Assembly: GCF_026213295.1 (NCBI RefSeq)
Contig: NC_079432.1
Coordinates: 12,447,976 to 12,511,975 of the forward strand
Reading direction: 5' to 3'
DNA: 64,000 nucleotides
Source: Gadus chalcogrammus
Lineage: Eukaryota > Chordata > Actinopteri > Gadiformes > Gadidae
Below are positions 1-61,365 of the stretch, piece after piece. The translations under genes and the position numbers were made by a program. The notes beneath the pieces are model-generated. The model searched no databases. It was not told where the DNA came from and saw nothing but the letters and a program-made list of their open reading frames with translations. Numbering within the stretch: the first letter of the stretch is position 1; every line of letters begins with the position of its first letter.

Positions 1-45018
<45,018 letters not shown>

Positions 45019-45540
45019 ATGTGGGTCTGACGGCCACCGACCGTAGTGTAGGCTCTTCAGTTAAGCTAGTCCCCCCTGCAGTATGGCCGTAGAAGCTTTG
45101 CGTTACATTAGAATGAGATTTATGACAAAAAGGGTGCTGGTGCCTAGCAAGAAAAATGTTTTTTTTAGTGTTAGCCTTTTCAGCAAAACATTCACTATTG
45201 TTATAGCTTCACATATTACTAGTTTGAACATTCGAGATGAGTTATGACAGCCTGATTTATATTTCCTGATCCACGTCGTTACCTTAGAAATGGTTACTAT
45301 TTAAGTATGGCTATATATTAGTAAGCTTTGAATTCAGTCGTACAGAAGCGTTATCTCACTGTTATCTCACTGTTATCTCAATGTGAAATGTTTCTTTTTG
45401 GCCTTTTGGGATTCGGCTCCTCTCCTGTTCTCCTTCTCCTGGCTGATGGACCGATCAGTCAAACACATGGAGAAAACATGGGCCATTCTCGCTAATGGAC
45501 CTCCCCCTCCCCGTCATTAAAGTCCATATAATGGGTTGAA
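45019..45540 (+). other. adgb: adgb 3' UTR (candidate)
   Basis: Non-coding, AT-rich sequence after the stop codon. An ATTAAA hexamer at 45516-45521 is a possible polyadenylation signal; an AATAAA at about 46515 is an alternative 1.5 kb away. No transcript evidence is available. Confidence 0.35.
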
Positions 45541-46417
45541 AACATCACATTTCCATTTATTTTATTGTGGTTGCATCAATTCTTTTTCCACCATGTGACC
45601 TTTGATGAATAGCTTTGACCTTTGGTGGCACAGGCGACCTGATGGCATGCCTCATATCATATCTCTCTCCTTAAGGTTGTGCTATTGACCCAATGACCAA
45701 AGTGACATGTATTTCTGACATGCTGCACATGGTAATTCTTCATGAACCATCTCCGTACGATTGAGGGGAATTCAACTGAAAAAATATGATGATTATTCTG
45801 CTGATGATGAAGTCACAGGGAATTTTTATCATAGAAATCAATCAAAGAAGTACATTTTATTAAGCAAATATAAAAAAAAATCACTTTAATATCGCGTAGG
45901 GTACCAATGTATGCCGAAGAGTAGATTTGGTTAAATTCGATTATTCTTCAAATGACCCTGAGATGGTGAAGCCAAAGCCCCTGTATCCTCACGTGGTGGA
46001 TCCCTCATCCAGCAGCTGATCAGCTGAGGAATGACCAGGGAGATTGGAAATGAAAGGAAGAGGCTGCCATCTAGTGGTTTCAGCCATTAATAAATTCTCA
46101 TTATCTTCCCCATCCATGCACCACCACTACGCCTGTTTTCAAGGTTGACAGTAATGAATAGTTCAATTTTGTGGCTCTGCACCAAGCAAATTATCCTTAT
46201 TTCAATTCCACCATGCGTTCAAGGGTGTGTGTGTGTGTCTGTGTGTATCTGTTTGTGTGTGTGTGTGTGTGTGTGCGTCTGTGTCCGCGTGCATGTGTGA
46301 GTGCTTGTGTGTGCGCATGTGTGTGCGTGTGTATATGCACACTCTGAGGAGGATAGTGATGGACAGTATTTGTATGTTTCTGCCTTCGCTATCTTGTCAG
46401 TGAGAAGCCTATTTCCT

Positions 46418-46466
46418 GCAGATAACTCACGAATTATGTGTACGTGAAATATCTGCAGGAAATAGG
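46418..46466. repeat. perfect 17-bp-arm palindrome
   Basis: cctatttcctgcagata (46418-46434) and tatctgcaggaaatagg (46450-46466) are exact reverse complements around a 15-base loop. Confidence 0.9.
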
Positions 46467-47028
46467 AGGAAAAATACATGTTGTTGTGACATCACACATG
46501 ATCTCCTTTAAAAAAATAAAGACAATAATATTATAGCATGACTGCAGCAGGAACTGAATCTGAATGTGCGTTCCGGTGTTCAAACCCTGATGCTGCATTG
46601 TGTTATTTCATTAGAAGAAGTATTTCTCTCCGGTGGGAACGTGTGTGTGTGCTGCAGTGTGACACTAGTCCATTCAGTCTACCAGGAAGTCCTCCACTGC
46701 CACCCCAATGTCCTTTGCTACCCACCAGAGAGCCAACCCTCCAGGCTTTGTCTTTACATTCATCCTCTCTGTCTCTCCCTCTGTCTATCTCTGTCTGTCT
46801 GTCTGTCTGTTATTTAACCATCGTTTTATCTCTCTCCCTGTCTCCTTTCCTCCTGTTGGAGGGAAACATAGTTATTTGCCTGCTTATTTGCTATACCTTC
46901 CATTCCTGCCCTTTCCCCTTGACAACACACCAGCAGCACAACAACCTCAACATCAGCTTCCCCTCTCGCTGCAGGACTCAAACACTCACAAACAACCAAT
47001 GGGGATTGGATGTTTTTTGCAGATATAG

Positions 47029-47490
47029 TGTGTGTGTGTGTGTGTGTGTGAGAGTCTGTGTGTGTGCGTGTGTGTGTCTATGTCTGTGTCTTTGTGTCTG
47101 TGCGTGGTTGTGTCTGTGTGTGTGTGTGTGTCTATGCCTGTGTCTTTGTGTCTGTGCGTGGTTGTGTTTGTGTGTGTGTGTGTGTCTATGCCTGTGTCTT
47201 TGTGTCTGTGCGTGGTTGTGGGTGTGTGTGTATGTGTGTGTCTATGCCTGTGTCTTTGTGTCTGTGCATGGTTGTGTCTGTGTGTGTGTGTGTGTCTATG
47301 CCTGTGTCTTTGTGTCTGTGCGTGGTTGTGTGTGTGTGTGTGTGTGTATGTGTGTGTGGTGTCTGTGTCTTTGTGTCTGTGTGTGTGTGTGTCTATGCCT
47401 GTGGTTGTGGGTGTGTGTGTGTGTGTGTGTCTATGCCTGTGTCTTTGTGTCTGTGCGTGGTTGTGGGTGTGTGTGTGTGTATGTGTAAGA
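47029..47490. repeat. GT-rich minisatellite (~60-bp unit)
   Basis: About seven copies of a unit containing tctatgcctgtgtctttgtg, tctgtgcgtggttgtg and a variable GT run. A 316-codon open frame through it is repeat-derived, not a gene. Confidence 0.9.
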
Positions 47491-48610
47491 GAGATACCCT
47501 GACACTCTAATTGGCTGTGACGTGTGTGTATTAACCAAGGTTCTGTTTGATAATTGACAGCTGTTGGCTTGTGTGTGTTGGTATGCTGGGAGCTAGAGGC
47601 AACTATAACCTTGAAAACAGGACCTGGAGTGTGGCAAGGTTTGTGTGGGTGTGGGTGCGGGTGTGCGTTGATGTGTGCACGTCATCTAAATGCTAAGTAA
47701 AGCAGCTGTGCTTTGACTAACACTAGCGGTGTAGGGAGATGTAGTTGTATACAAATAGGGTTATTTGTAGGTACATTGTCGTTTTCATTGGCCTGTATCG
47801 GAATACAGCTCCTCTAAATGATGAACCGATTGCGTCCACTTGCAATCCTAATCCAAACCCAAACAGATGACCACATAACCCTGCGACATTGGATCCTGTG
47901 AAAGTCTTGAATGGGCACTTTGTGATTTGCTTGTGTTTTCTGCTTCGCAATCTTTCTGATCTGACCGGTACAAGCAGTACTCCTAGGAAATGAAATGAGT
48001 CCAGGTAGATGAAGTGAAAAGGCCCACCAGCAAGGAACCCAAAGACCTTTGTTCTTTGGTATTTTTTCTCCTTGGCAATATAGGGGCACCACGATAAATC
48101 TCTACAAGCGGTACAGATCAATGAGATGTGATGATCTGACACAATTAATCCACCTCCTGGTCTCCATTAGTGAAGCTTGCATGAATACAACCACCGATAT
48201 TAATATAATCCATTTATGTATTCATATTAAAAAGCAGCAGATTGAAAAGATAAAACAATTATCCAGCCCCTGAGGAATTATAGTACTTGACATCGCTGTT
48301 TCCCCACGCAATGATCGCCTCCATTTTGGAAGCATAGGGGCATTAGTCGTTATTGTGTTGGTAATGTTTATTTGGTCATTGTTTAGTAATAAATCGTGAA
48401 ATGATTTGTCATCTTGGAGAGACACTGTTGTGTTTGATACTGACAGACAAAGCGTTTCTTATCTGAGGGTCGGGCGAAAAACGTTGGTCTTTTCCTTATC
48501 TTGAGTTTTTCGCCAAACTTTTCCTAAAGGGTAAAAATGCAGATGTTCAGTGAGTTTGAGAGTCCGCAAGTCAAAACTGATAAAGATTTGAGCAAGTGTG
48601 CATAATATAA

Positions 48611-48658
<48 letters not shown>

Positions 48659-49825
48659 TGGTGAGTGAATACTCTCCCATGAGAAAGCGTGCCTCCGCTG
48701 CTGCAATCAATTGAACATTGCAAATCGTTTGAGCTTGCAAGATGAGACTGCTCCCCGCACCGCAAACTCCTCCAACCACTCCATAAACCCGGCTGCAGTT
48801 TTGGTTCGTTCAGCTTCTGTACGACTATACGACGACACCGCTTCATCAAAGAAGTAACGACAACAGCGACACATTCCCTCGCACACACACAAACACACAG
48901 ACGCACGCACCAGCATGAGGAGGGAGAAGTTGAGCTCCGGCTGGGGCTTAGCTCGGGTGACACCGGGGCAGCGAGCCAGGCTCCTGGTGCTGACAGAACA
49001 ATCACGCTGAAGCGAGTAAAGGGGAGGGCACACACCTTGACGCCAGTGGCTTTACCGCAGTAATCCCAAACCTTCCATTCCTCTGGCGCACGCACGGACA
49101 CATTCACCTACGTACGTACGTACGCACGCACGCATGCACGCACGGTGATGCCAACAGTCGGGGCTTGAGTCCGCCCCTATCTTGCAGACAGATAAAAATG
49201 CTCTCTTTTTTTTGTCTGATCTCTATAAAAAAATTAAAAAAACTCGCTCTAAAACACACACACACACACACACTTTCAAATCACTCTCACCTCTCCTCCT
49301 TTCTCCTATTCCACTTATCTCGCTCTTCTTTTGTCTTTGTGTCTTTCTGGAAGGAAATAAAAAAAAACACCTGAGTCAGGGGATGTGGAGGAAGGGGGGG
49401 GGGGGGGGCAACATTTAGCCTAAACCTTTTCCTTCACAGGTATACCGTGTACAGGGAGCGCAGCCGAAGGGAACCACAGGGCTGTCAGTAATGAAAAAAA
49501 CGTTTTAATAATAAATACACCACAGTCACTGAGGTGCCACACTGCAGGATCGGGGGGCTCGTTCAGCCGTCCTAACAACCTGCAGCCTCCACATATAAAA
49601 AGTGTAAACAGTGAGTCTGTGTGCCTGGCGTAGAGCAGAGAGGGCTGTGTCCTGTCGTGCGGCTGGCTGCGTTCTCCGTCCAGATGGCCGATCCCTTCTG
49701 CCATTCACATCCACCAGCCAGGCAGGGGTGGAAGGCTGTCCCTCAACCACGACATCACAGCACACAGCCCCGCATGGCCGACTCCTCCCACCACGGTATG
49801 TGTGTTTTGATGTGTTGGCACCATG

Positions 49826-49926
<101 letters not shown>

Positions 49927-51098
49927 ACCAGGAACGTTATTTTGATGTTTTTCATTCCACCGGCGTACACGCCTCTGTTGAACCTTCGCTGACATTTTGA
50001 AAAACCCCGCCTCCTCTCCTCAAAGAGATGACTCATTTCAATTAGGTGTTTTTTTTTTCCTGCCCACGCGTCTGATATAAAAGGAAACAGAGTCAAAGAT
50101 GCACTCTTAATGTATAGAAAGAGAATGTGTGTGGTTGCATGTGTCTCTGGTGTGTGTGTGTGTGTGTGTGTGTGTGCTTGCGTGCGCATGCATGTGTGTG
50201 TGTGTAGACTCCTGGGTTTCTGAATGTGTGTCCACTGCACTGTTTTCACCACACAAACAATAAAATTGCAAAAGGACAAATCTTGCGTCCAGCTTGACAA
50301 TAATCAAGTAATTCAAAGCCCGGCGCCTGACAGATATTCAGATCAAAGTCTAATCTCATGGAGGGACGAGTGGATGTGAGGATACACACAATTTCCTTAA
50401 ATAACATCACAGTGGCTGCTTGAACGACAACCTAATTGCCTCTCGTTTGAGCTTATTGGATTAGATCGGCCAACCTCTGCGTGTGCAGTTGTACGTACGC
50501 ACTAAGAGCAGCACAGAGAGAGAGAGACACACACACTCTCCAAGACAGAGGCAGCCCCCCAAATTTCAAGCCTGCTTTGTGGGATGTTGTAATAATAATA
50601 ATAATAATAACCACAGTGGATCATCACTGCGAGAACAATGGCGTAGTTAAATGTAGGACGTCTGGCAGCCTCCACGATGAAAGAGCTGCTCCACATCATC
50701 CACCCCCCCCCCCCCCCCCCCCCCCCCGGCACTGTTGAGAGAGAACCGGGACGGGGGCTCCAACTCAACTCCAGTGTCGTCGTCATTAGTGACGCATTCC
50801 TCCTGTTCCCTTGCTGATTCCTAACGATCGCTCAGTGTTGCTCGCTCGTCTCCCCTCCAAGGTCAACAGCGATCATCGTCCGAGACAGTTGGTCTTTTGC
50901 ACGGGTGAACCTACCCAAACGCATACGAAGAGGGGCGGTGGTCGAGTGTTGATGGATTGATTGTCTTGACATCTGAATGTATGGGTAGCCAGTCAGCCCC
51001 CGGGGAAATTTTAAAGGCCAAGATGTCTTGTTGTCATCATTGATTCATATTGACTGAGACAATCTAATAGACAATCATCCTTCCCTTTGTCTTTTTTT

Positions 51099-51100
<2 letters not shown>

Positions 51101-51134
<34 letters not shown>

Positions 51135-51268
51135 CTCATCTCTCTCTCTCCTCTCTCTCGTCATCTCCCCTCTCATCCTCGCTCTCTCCTCATCATCGTC
51201 GTCCTCTCTCGCAAAGCCTCTCTCTCTCTCTCCTCCTCTCTCTCTCTCTCTTCTCTTTCCTTTCCTGA

Positions 51269-51323
<55 letters not shown>
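51101..51323. repeat. (CT)n then (CA)n compound microsatellite
   Basis: Interrupted CT to 51253, a short unique linker, then about 23 CA units. Confidence 0.95.
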
Positions 51324-51325
<2 letters not shown>

Positions 51326-52153
51326 CTTTCTACATCCAATTGACTGTATGAAATGTTTAATTCCAGGGTGGCAGTACTTCGGCTCACTTGCTTGGTCCCT
51401 CGGAGCACAGCAGTGGACCTCTAACCCAGCTCAACGTGTATTCCCTGGGTGTCCACTGGGAACACAGGGAACAACTCTCTCCCAGCAGTCCCGTGGCATT
51501 GCTGCAGTACCTTTGGATACGCCCGTTCCCATAAACAATGGCATCCATCTCCTCTGTTTTGCGTGTGCATGCAAGCGTGTGTTGTGGGAGAGGGAAGGGG
51601 AGAAAAAAGAGAGAGAGAGAAAGAGAGAGAGAGATATCCACCAATACCGTTTGACTTAAAGGACATAAAAATAATAGATCAACGGCATCTGCTCTCATGC
51701 CCCCAGAAATGAAAACGCAGCCGTATAAAGAGGACGGGGTTGTCTGAATGCCACTGCTTGTGTGTGTGTATGTGTGTGTTGCTGTGTGTATATGTGTATT
51801 CAGATTTGCGTGAGGGTGTGTGTGTGTTTGTGTAGGATGTTATATGATGAAGGATTCCATGAAATATGACATCGTCCGGCCCTACTCATCTCTTTATTAT
51901 CTTCCCATCAGTGTTTATGAGCCCCCCGGACATGAACAAAAGGGGGAGTTGGGTTAGGGATCAGGGGGGCGAGGGGGTTTATCTTTGCTCCCTGTGATCC
52001 GTTACATGTCCCGCGAGCGTCTTACCATGCGTGTTGGCTGGGCAGAGATGACATTGCAAACATCCCTCTGTTTAACCACGTACTGACAATCAAGCATTCC
52101 CTCAAGCCCAGAGACTCATTACCGTACAACTCCTCCGGGAGCTGATGTACACG

Positions 52154-52204
<51 letters not shown>

Positions 52205-52457
52205 GCTGTGTCTGTCTGTGTGTGTATTCCTCTCATTTCATGTGCATCAGACACATTAAGCTTACGTTAATGTGCCTGTGATGCTACGATGCTTGATTGC
52301 AAGGTGGAATTGATTGTGTGTGTGTGCGTTTGTATGTCTGTGCTTATGTGGGTGTGTGTCTGGCTTAAATGAGCAGCTGTGTGACTCCTATTTGCGGGAG
52401 TATATGTTTTGTGTTTGCGTTTGTGTGTCGTGTGTGTCTGCGTGTGCGTGCAGCCGT

Positions 52458-52562
<105 letters not shown>

Positions 52563-54951
52563 ACAGGGCGGATGCAAGCCCAGAAAGGTGTGCGAGCCAT
52601 TTCCCGCACACACGCTCGTCTTCAAAGTCAGACGAGGGCACATCAGTCGAGTACCGCCGGGAGTTTAGGGGTCGCCAGCCTCATACTCAGGTGTGCCGGG
52701 AGCCCCTTGATTAACTACAGCTGTCAGCCCGGGCGGACCGGGCTCCTTATCCCCCTGGCCCTGCACACCTGAAAGCCAGACGCCGTGAATCTCTCCCAAA
52801 TCCCCCCCCCCAACCACCTTCACTGCTACCGCCGTCGCTACCTCCAGCCCCCCTCGGCGTGGAGGCGGCGCACCAGACGGGCCAAGTGCTCCACCGGTGT
52901 CGCGCTAATAGGAGGTCGCGCTGAACCGTGTGTTCCCATGATGCCGCGGGGCAGCAGGGAGGGGCGCTCCGTATGCCGTAGCGCTTTGGCGGTACGGCTC
53001 CCTCCCGATTGGCTCGGCGAGGATGAGCTAAAGCAAACAAACGCCTGCGTCTATTTGCGTTTACAACAGTTTCTAAGGTTTTCAGTGTGCTTCATGGTCT
53101 CTGTGGTTTCCTGCTCCAATGGCAGAAATTATGCGCTTCATTGATAAGAATGAAGGTCAATAAATGTAATGAGTAGGCCTCGGTATGTGAATGGGCTCCA
53201 CGGTGCCTGCACGAGTGCATGGGAGTAAAGTGTGGCCTGATTATGCAGATTCATCGACTTAAGTCTTTATGCACATGCATGGCTAATTTATGCAGATTTC
53301 TGTGTGGGCGTGTTCAGTGCTGTCCACACTCACTCACACACAGGGTAGTCTATGCTGAAGACATGATTTGGAATTAAAAAAGAGGAAACACTGTATAGAA
53401 TATATAGCCTGCTAGAGCAATATATGAAGTTGAAGCATTTCATTTCCTAGATTGGAAACCGGCACAGCATGGATTAGGGCCGGGGGGTTAGCCTGCAATG
53501 TGGCTGCCGACGTTAGGCCAACAATATGAAATCCACCCCGCAAAGTCAATGAACATAATTGCGATGCAACAGCAAAGTCTGCTGTCTTCAAATGGCTGAT
53601 TACGCCCTACGCCGATTCACCCTAACCTTTCCGCTTTCCTTAGCAGAGGATTAACTATGAATCATAACGTGTTTCCAAATAAGGGCCATTTGCATATTTC
53701 CCCTGTGTACTGTGAGGAATTATAATGTATAAATGATGATGTGTATGAGGAGGAGGCTTCCTTCCAGAAGGATTCCTGCTCTGTTCCAACGGTCCTTCTG
53801 CAACATTCCCGTTGTGTCTTAGAAAGCTTTTAGGATGTGAATTAATATACATTTTTTATGATACATATATGTCTGAATGCTATTGACGTGTTTATATAAG
53901 TAATAAATAATGTAATGAATACAGTACACCCACAACCAATGTAGTGACGCCAAGGGAGCCAAAGAGAGGTGGCCGTCTTTGGGTATAGAAATACAAAATG
54001 CTTTGCCTCCCTTGCTTGCGTTTGGGAAAGAACATGCCTTCCACTATTATGAATAAGGAGAGTGGATTGTGCTGATGGAATACATAAATAAATGATCACA
54101 GAAGAAACGTTGGCATTGACTATGTTATTCTCAACACGATTTTACAGAGCCAAAGCTACCAAATCACAACACAAGAACTCTGCACGGATAAACAAGCCAC
54201 AACCAACCGGTAAACAATAATTGGATGTTGCTGATTGGTTGAAGGAAGCTGCCGATGTTTGGTTCCACCTGTTTCTGATGTTAACCTGGACAGGCGGGAT
54301 GTGTGGGTGGATTAAGGCTGATCATTTCCGTATTCTTAGCATTTAACAAAACAAGATACACTAACTTAATACAAGCTTTCACCTTGACGTAAGAGAGGGT
54401 TTATCTTTCTGCTTGTTCTGTTTACTACTGTTATAGTCTCTCTATCTCTCTTTCTGCACTTTGACCTCCACAGCAGAGAGCTTGACAATAGACCAGCGGC
54501 TCAATGGAAAGCCTTATCATAGAAAACAAGCACACAAGACCCCAAACGCAACACACTGATGGACATCACAGACACACACACACACACACACACACATGCA
54601 CACGCACGTACACATATACACACACACACACGGACACACACACACATAAACAAACATAAAGACAAACAAACACAATGGCTGGTCCCCAACACAATAGAGT
54701 TAAATTAAATCACTGATGTCCGAGTTGCCGTGAGCCCTCCTAACCCCATCTCTCCGTCAATCTCTGTCTCTCTTTACCTCTCTCTCTCTCTTCTTTTACA
54801 CACACACACACACCACGCAGGATTGACTAATAAGGCGGGGTTTTTTGTTTGTCTGTTTAATTCATTCTGGGTCAGGCAATATCATTAGTTGGAGGTTGGA
54901 AGATGTGTGTGTGTGTGTGTGTGTGTGTGTTGTGTGTGTGTTTGTGTGTTG

Positions 54952-55010
<59 letters not shown>

Positions 55011-56426
55011 TCAATTTCAGTTCATTATGCAAATCTGAACAGCCACAATTGTTCCAGCGCCACCCTGATACGATTACTGAATTAATTATTCTTCTCCCTC
55101 GTTCTCTTCATCTCTGGCTCGTCCCTTTTTTCGGCCGTTCTTCATCTCTTTCATTCAGGCGCGTCTTCATCAACCCCCCCTCCCCTCCTTGTCTTCCCTA
55201 GATGCGTCCCTCACATCTGAGGAGCGGGAATACAAAGGGCCTACCTGGAGACACGCTGATAAGTGCTTCTCATCACCATTGATTAAGGAAGGTCATCTTG
55301 GCTTTGCTTTGTTTTTTTGTTTAGTTTTTTCGTCTCTTTTGCATGCAAGAACTTCTTCATATGCAGGTTGTTTCACAAACATCTGTCTGTAAGCATCCTT
55401 TTTTTCTGCTTTATAAATATACTCCATTTTGGGAAACTCACACACAGACACATAGACACACACACCCTCACACACACACATACACACACGACTTCTGCCC
55501 TGTGGGCGCCGGGCCTGTATCCGCAGTGCTAGCAGGTGTCTGGTGTGAGTGCGTGTGTGTTAGCAAAACAGAGCGTACTGGTGGTCCAAGCCGAGAGGTC
55601 AGCCAGGATGCCAGGTGGGGCCGCAGCCGCGCACGCCAAAGGAATGGTGGCATTGGGGCCATGCCCCCCCCCACTTCAACACACACACAGACACAGACAC
55701 AGACAGTTCTTAGGTGGTGGTGTGTGTGTGTGTGTGGGGGGGGGGAGCACCTGCCTCCCCAATGTATCCAGGGGCAGAAAGTTATAAAGTAATGGATTAA
55801 TATTATGCATGGCGTTAGTCAATCCTGAGACTCTCTTTCTGTTTGGGTGACAAGAAGTGTGGGTCAACATTTAGGAGTTTTTTTTTTTTACCAAAAATGT
55901 AATCAAGAGTTATACGGGGGAATTCTCTAGAAATGTCCGCTTTTCTAGAGGTGTAGTTTTCTATTGGCTGTGCGCCTTAGCTTAAACGAGGGTGACGCGG
56001 GTTTTGTAAAAGGACCCTGCACATGACTCTACGGGACCAAATGTGTCAATCTTTGCTAAAACTGTCACAACTGCTCAGATCAATTTCTTTTTAATTTCTT
56101 TTTCCTCGTAGCGTTGAAGTCATTTTAAAATTGGTGTTTACTAACCCTTTAAGAAACAGAGGAGAGTGAGTGTACTTGTGTTTATTAATTATAATAATGT
56201 GTGCGCTAACCAGGCCCCCAAACAGTACACTTGGGGCAAGAACTTGAACTACATCTTCAAAATAACAAGTAAACAAACAAATCATCATATATTTTGAAAT
56301 AACCATAATATTTAAGCCGCATAATATTGTGAGCAGTAGCTCTTCACACACACATGGTGCAAGGTGACCTGATCGTTGCGCAGCTGGCACACGGCGACTG
56401 CCTGTTTGTGTGTCCACACACGTACA

Positions 56427-56569
<143 letters not shown>

Positions 56570-56739
56570 TGACTGCTGCATCCAAACATCGCCAGGTGCA
56601 CTCAAGCAAAAACCTGCTGCACGCATGTATGTGCGGACGGACGTTTTGACTCGTGCGCATGTGTGTGCCTCGCGACGTGAGTGAGCGCGAGGAAAGACCG
56701 AAGCTGGAGAATAAGGGAAGAAATAGTGAAAGGGAAAAA

Positions 56740-59648
<2,909 letters not shown>

Positions 59649-59669
59649 GTATCCTTTCCCTTTGATCTG

Positions 59670-59784
<115 letters not shown>

Positions 59785-60337
59785 GTGGGCCGGTGCCCCT
59801 GCACTCCTCACAGGGACAGCCTGTATTCGGTCAGCCTCTCCTCAGCACCAGGTAGGTGGACTGATGTACAACCTGCGATTGCATTGTTGTATTTGATTGA
59901 ACTTGTGTGGCTTATTTCCCAAACCATTTCCCAAACTAAAAATTCACTTTGGCAGTCATGAATAAAAAACATGGCACCGACAGGAAACGAGAGAGCAGAA
60001 TCCAACTTCAACAGAATTATCTTTCTGTTCCAACTCTACCATTTTATGTATATGTGCGTGGCTGCGTGCGTGCGTGCGTGCCTGTGTGCGTACGTTGATA
60101 TAGCCATAGCGGTTTGGCTAGTGACAGAAAGCAGCTTCACATGGGGCGAAGCCGGCGGGCCGCCTTGGAGCGGCGCGGTGGGGAGTCGGCTTGAGAGAAC
60201 GCCTCCTGCTCGCTGGACTGCGCTGGGCTACTTTTAGTTCTTCCTCCTCTGTGTGTTCTTCTGCTCCTCTCTCTTCTATCCTGCTAGCCTATCCTTTGCC
60301 AGCTCATTACACCGTGATGAAAAGGTGTCTGCCTGGA

Positions 60338-60339
<2 letters not shown>

Positions 60340-60415
<76 letters not shown>

Positions 60416-60441
60416 CGCCCTCTCTCTCTCTCTTTCTCTCT

Positions 60442-60519
<78 letters not shown>
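60340..60519. repeat. (CT)n microsatellite
   Basis: CT array with a few CCT/TTT interruptions. Confidence 0.95.
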
Positions 60520-60522
<3 letters not shown>

Positions 60523-61365
60523 CCCCCTGCTGCTGCCGCTGGCTGGCGTGTCGATTCACGCTTATTTTCACCTGCATGAAAAGGAGGGACAGACCCCCCC
60601 CCCCCCTCCTCTCCCCCCCCTTCCCTCCCAGAAACTAAATATCCTTGTCTTCAACTTCGGCCAGTGTTATAATTGAAGCGGATGAGTCATACCATGAGTA
60701 ATCATCCACTATCTTGTGTAGGAATACTGAAGCCTAGCTGTAGCCGTGGCTGAGAGAACAGGGCACATTTCCTTCACACTATGCTGTGTTCCGACTGCAG
60801 TATTATTTGTCTGGGCTTCATCTTGGAAACCAGGCCAGTATTGGCGTATGTACTTTTGGAGGTTGGACTAAGTAGCCACTTGTGGTTTGTAACGTTTTCG
60901 ATTTTTAAAAAAAAAAATGGTTTAAAATAGTGTTTAAAGCTTGCTAGGATTTCATGTTGCGAACGTAACTTAAAAAAATTATATATATTGTCATGCATAC
61001 TTACAAATCACATACACATACACACATGCTGCTCTATGTGTTTCACCACGCTGTGACAAACTACCACTACCATGTTTCTACGACTATGTGATCAGACACA
61101 GTTAGGTAGCGGAAAGGAAATATTCTCATGAAATTGTTTCTGAGTTAGATACAATTTTTATGAGATTTTAAACTGACTGACGCTGGCCACTTTGAAGTCG
61201 AAAGGACAGAGACCTCCATGGCTGGTGAATCCCTGGATTCTTAACGTATCATCAAGGACAAGGAATCCCAAATCACGCTGCGTCTATCTCCGGGGTGTGT
61301 CTCTATGCGTTTACTACAGAGCTGGCACCTTTGGCCAGGCGGTCATAATGCCACTGTGTGTGTTG

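Noticed and set aside
46538..47488. 316-codon plus-strand open frame
   Set aside because: It runs through the GT-rich minisatellite (VCVCV and CLCLCVCAW repeats) and has no unique domain; repeat artefact.
47723..48142. 139-codon minus-strand open frame
   Set aside because: AT-rich, overlapping open frames on both strands, no recognisable domain; probably intergenic chance or old repeat.
48571..49107. 178-codon minus-strand open frame
   Set aside because: No family resemblance, partly made from a GT array, no splice or start context.
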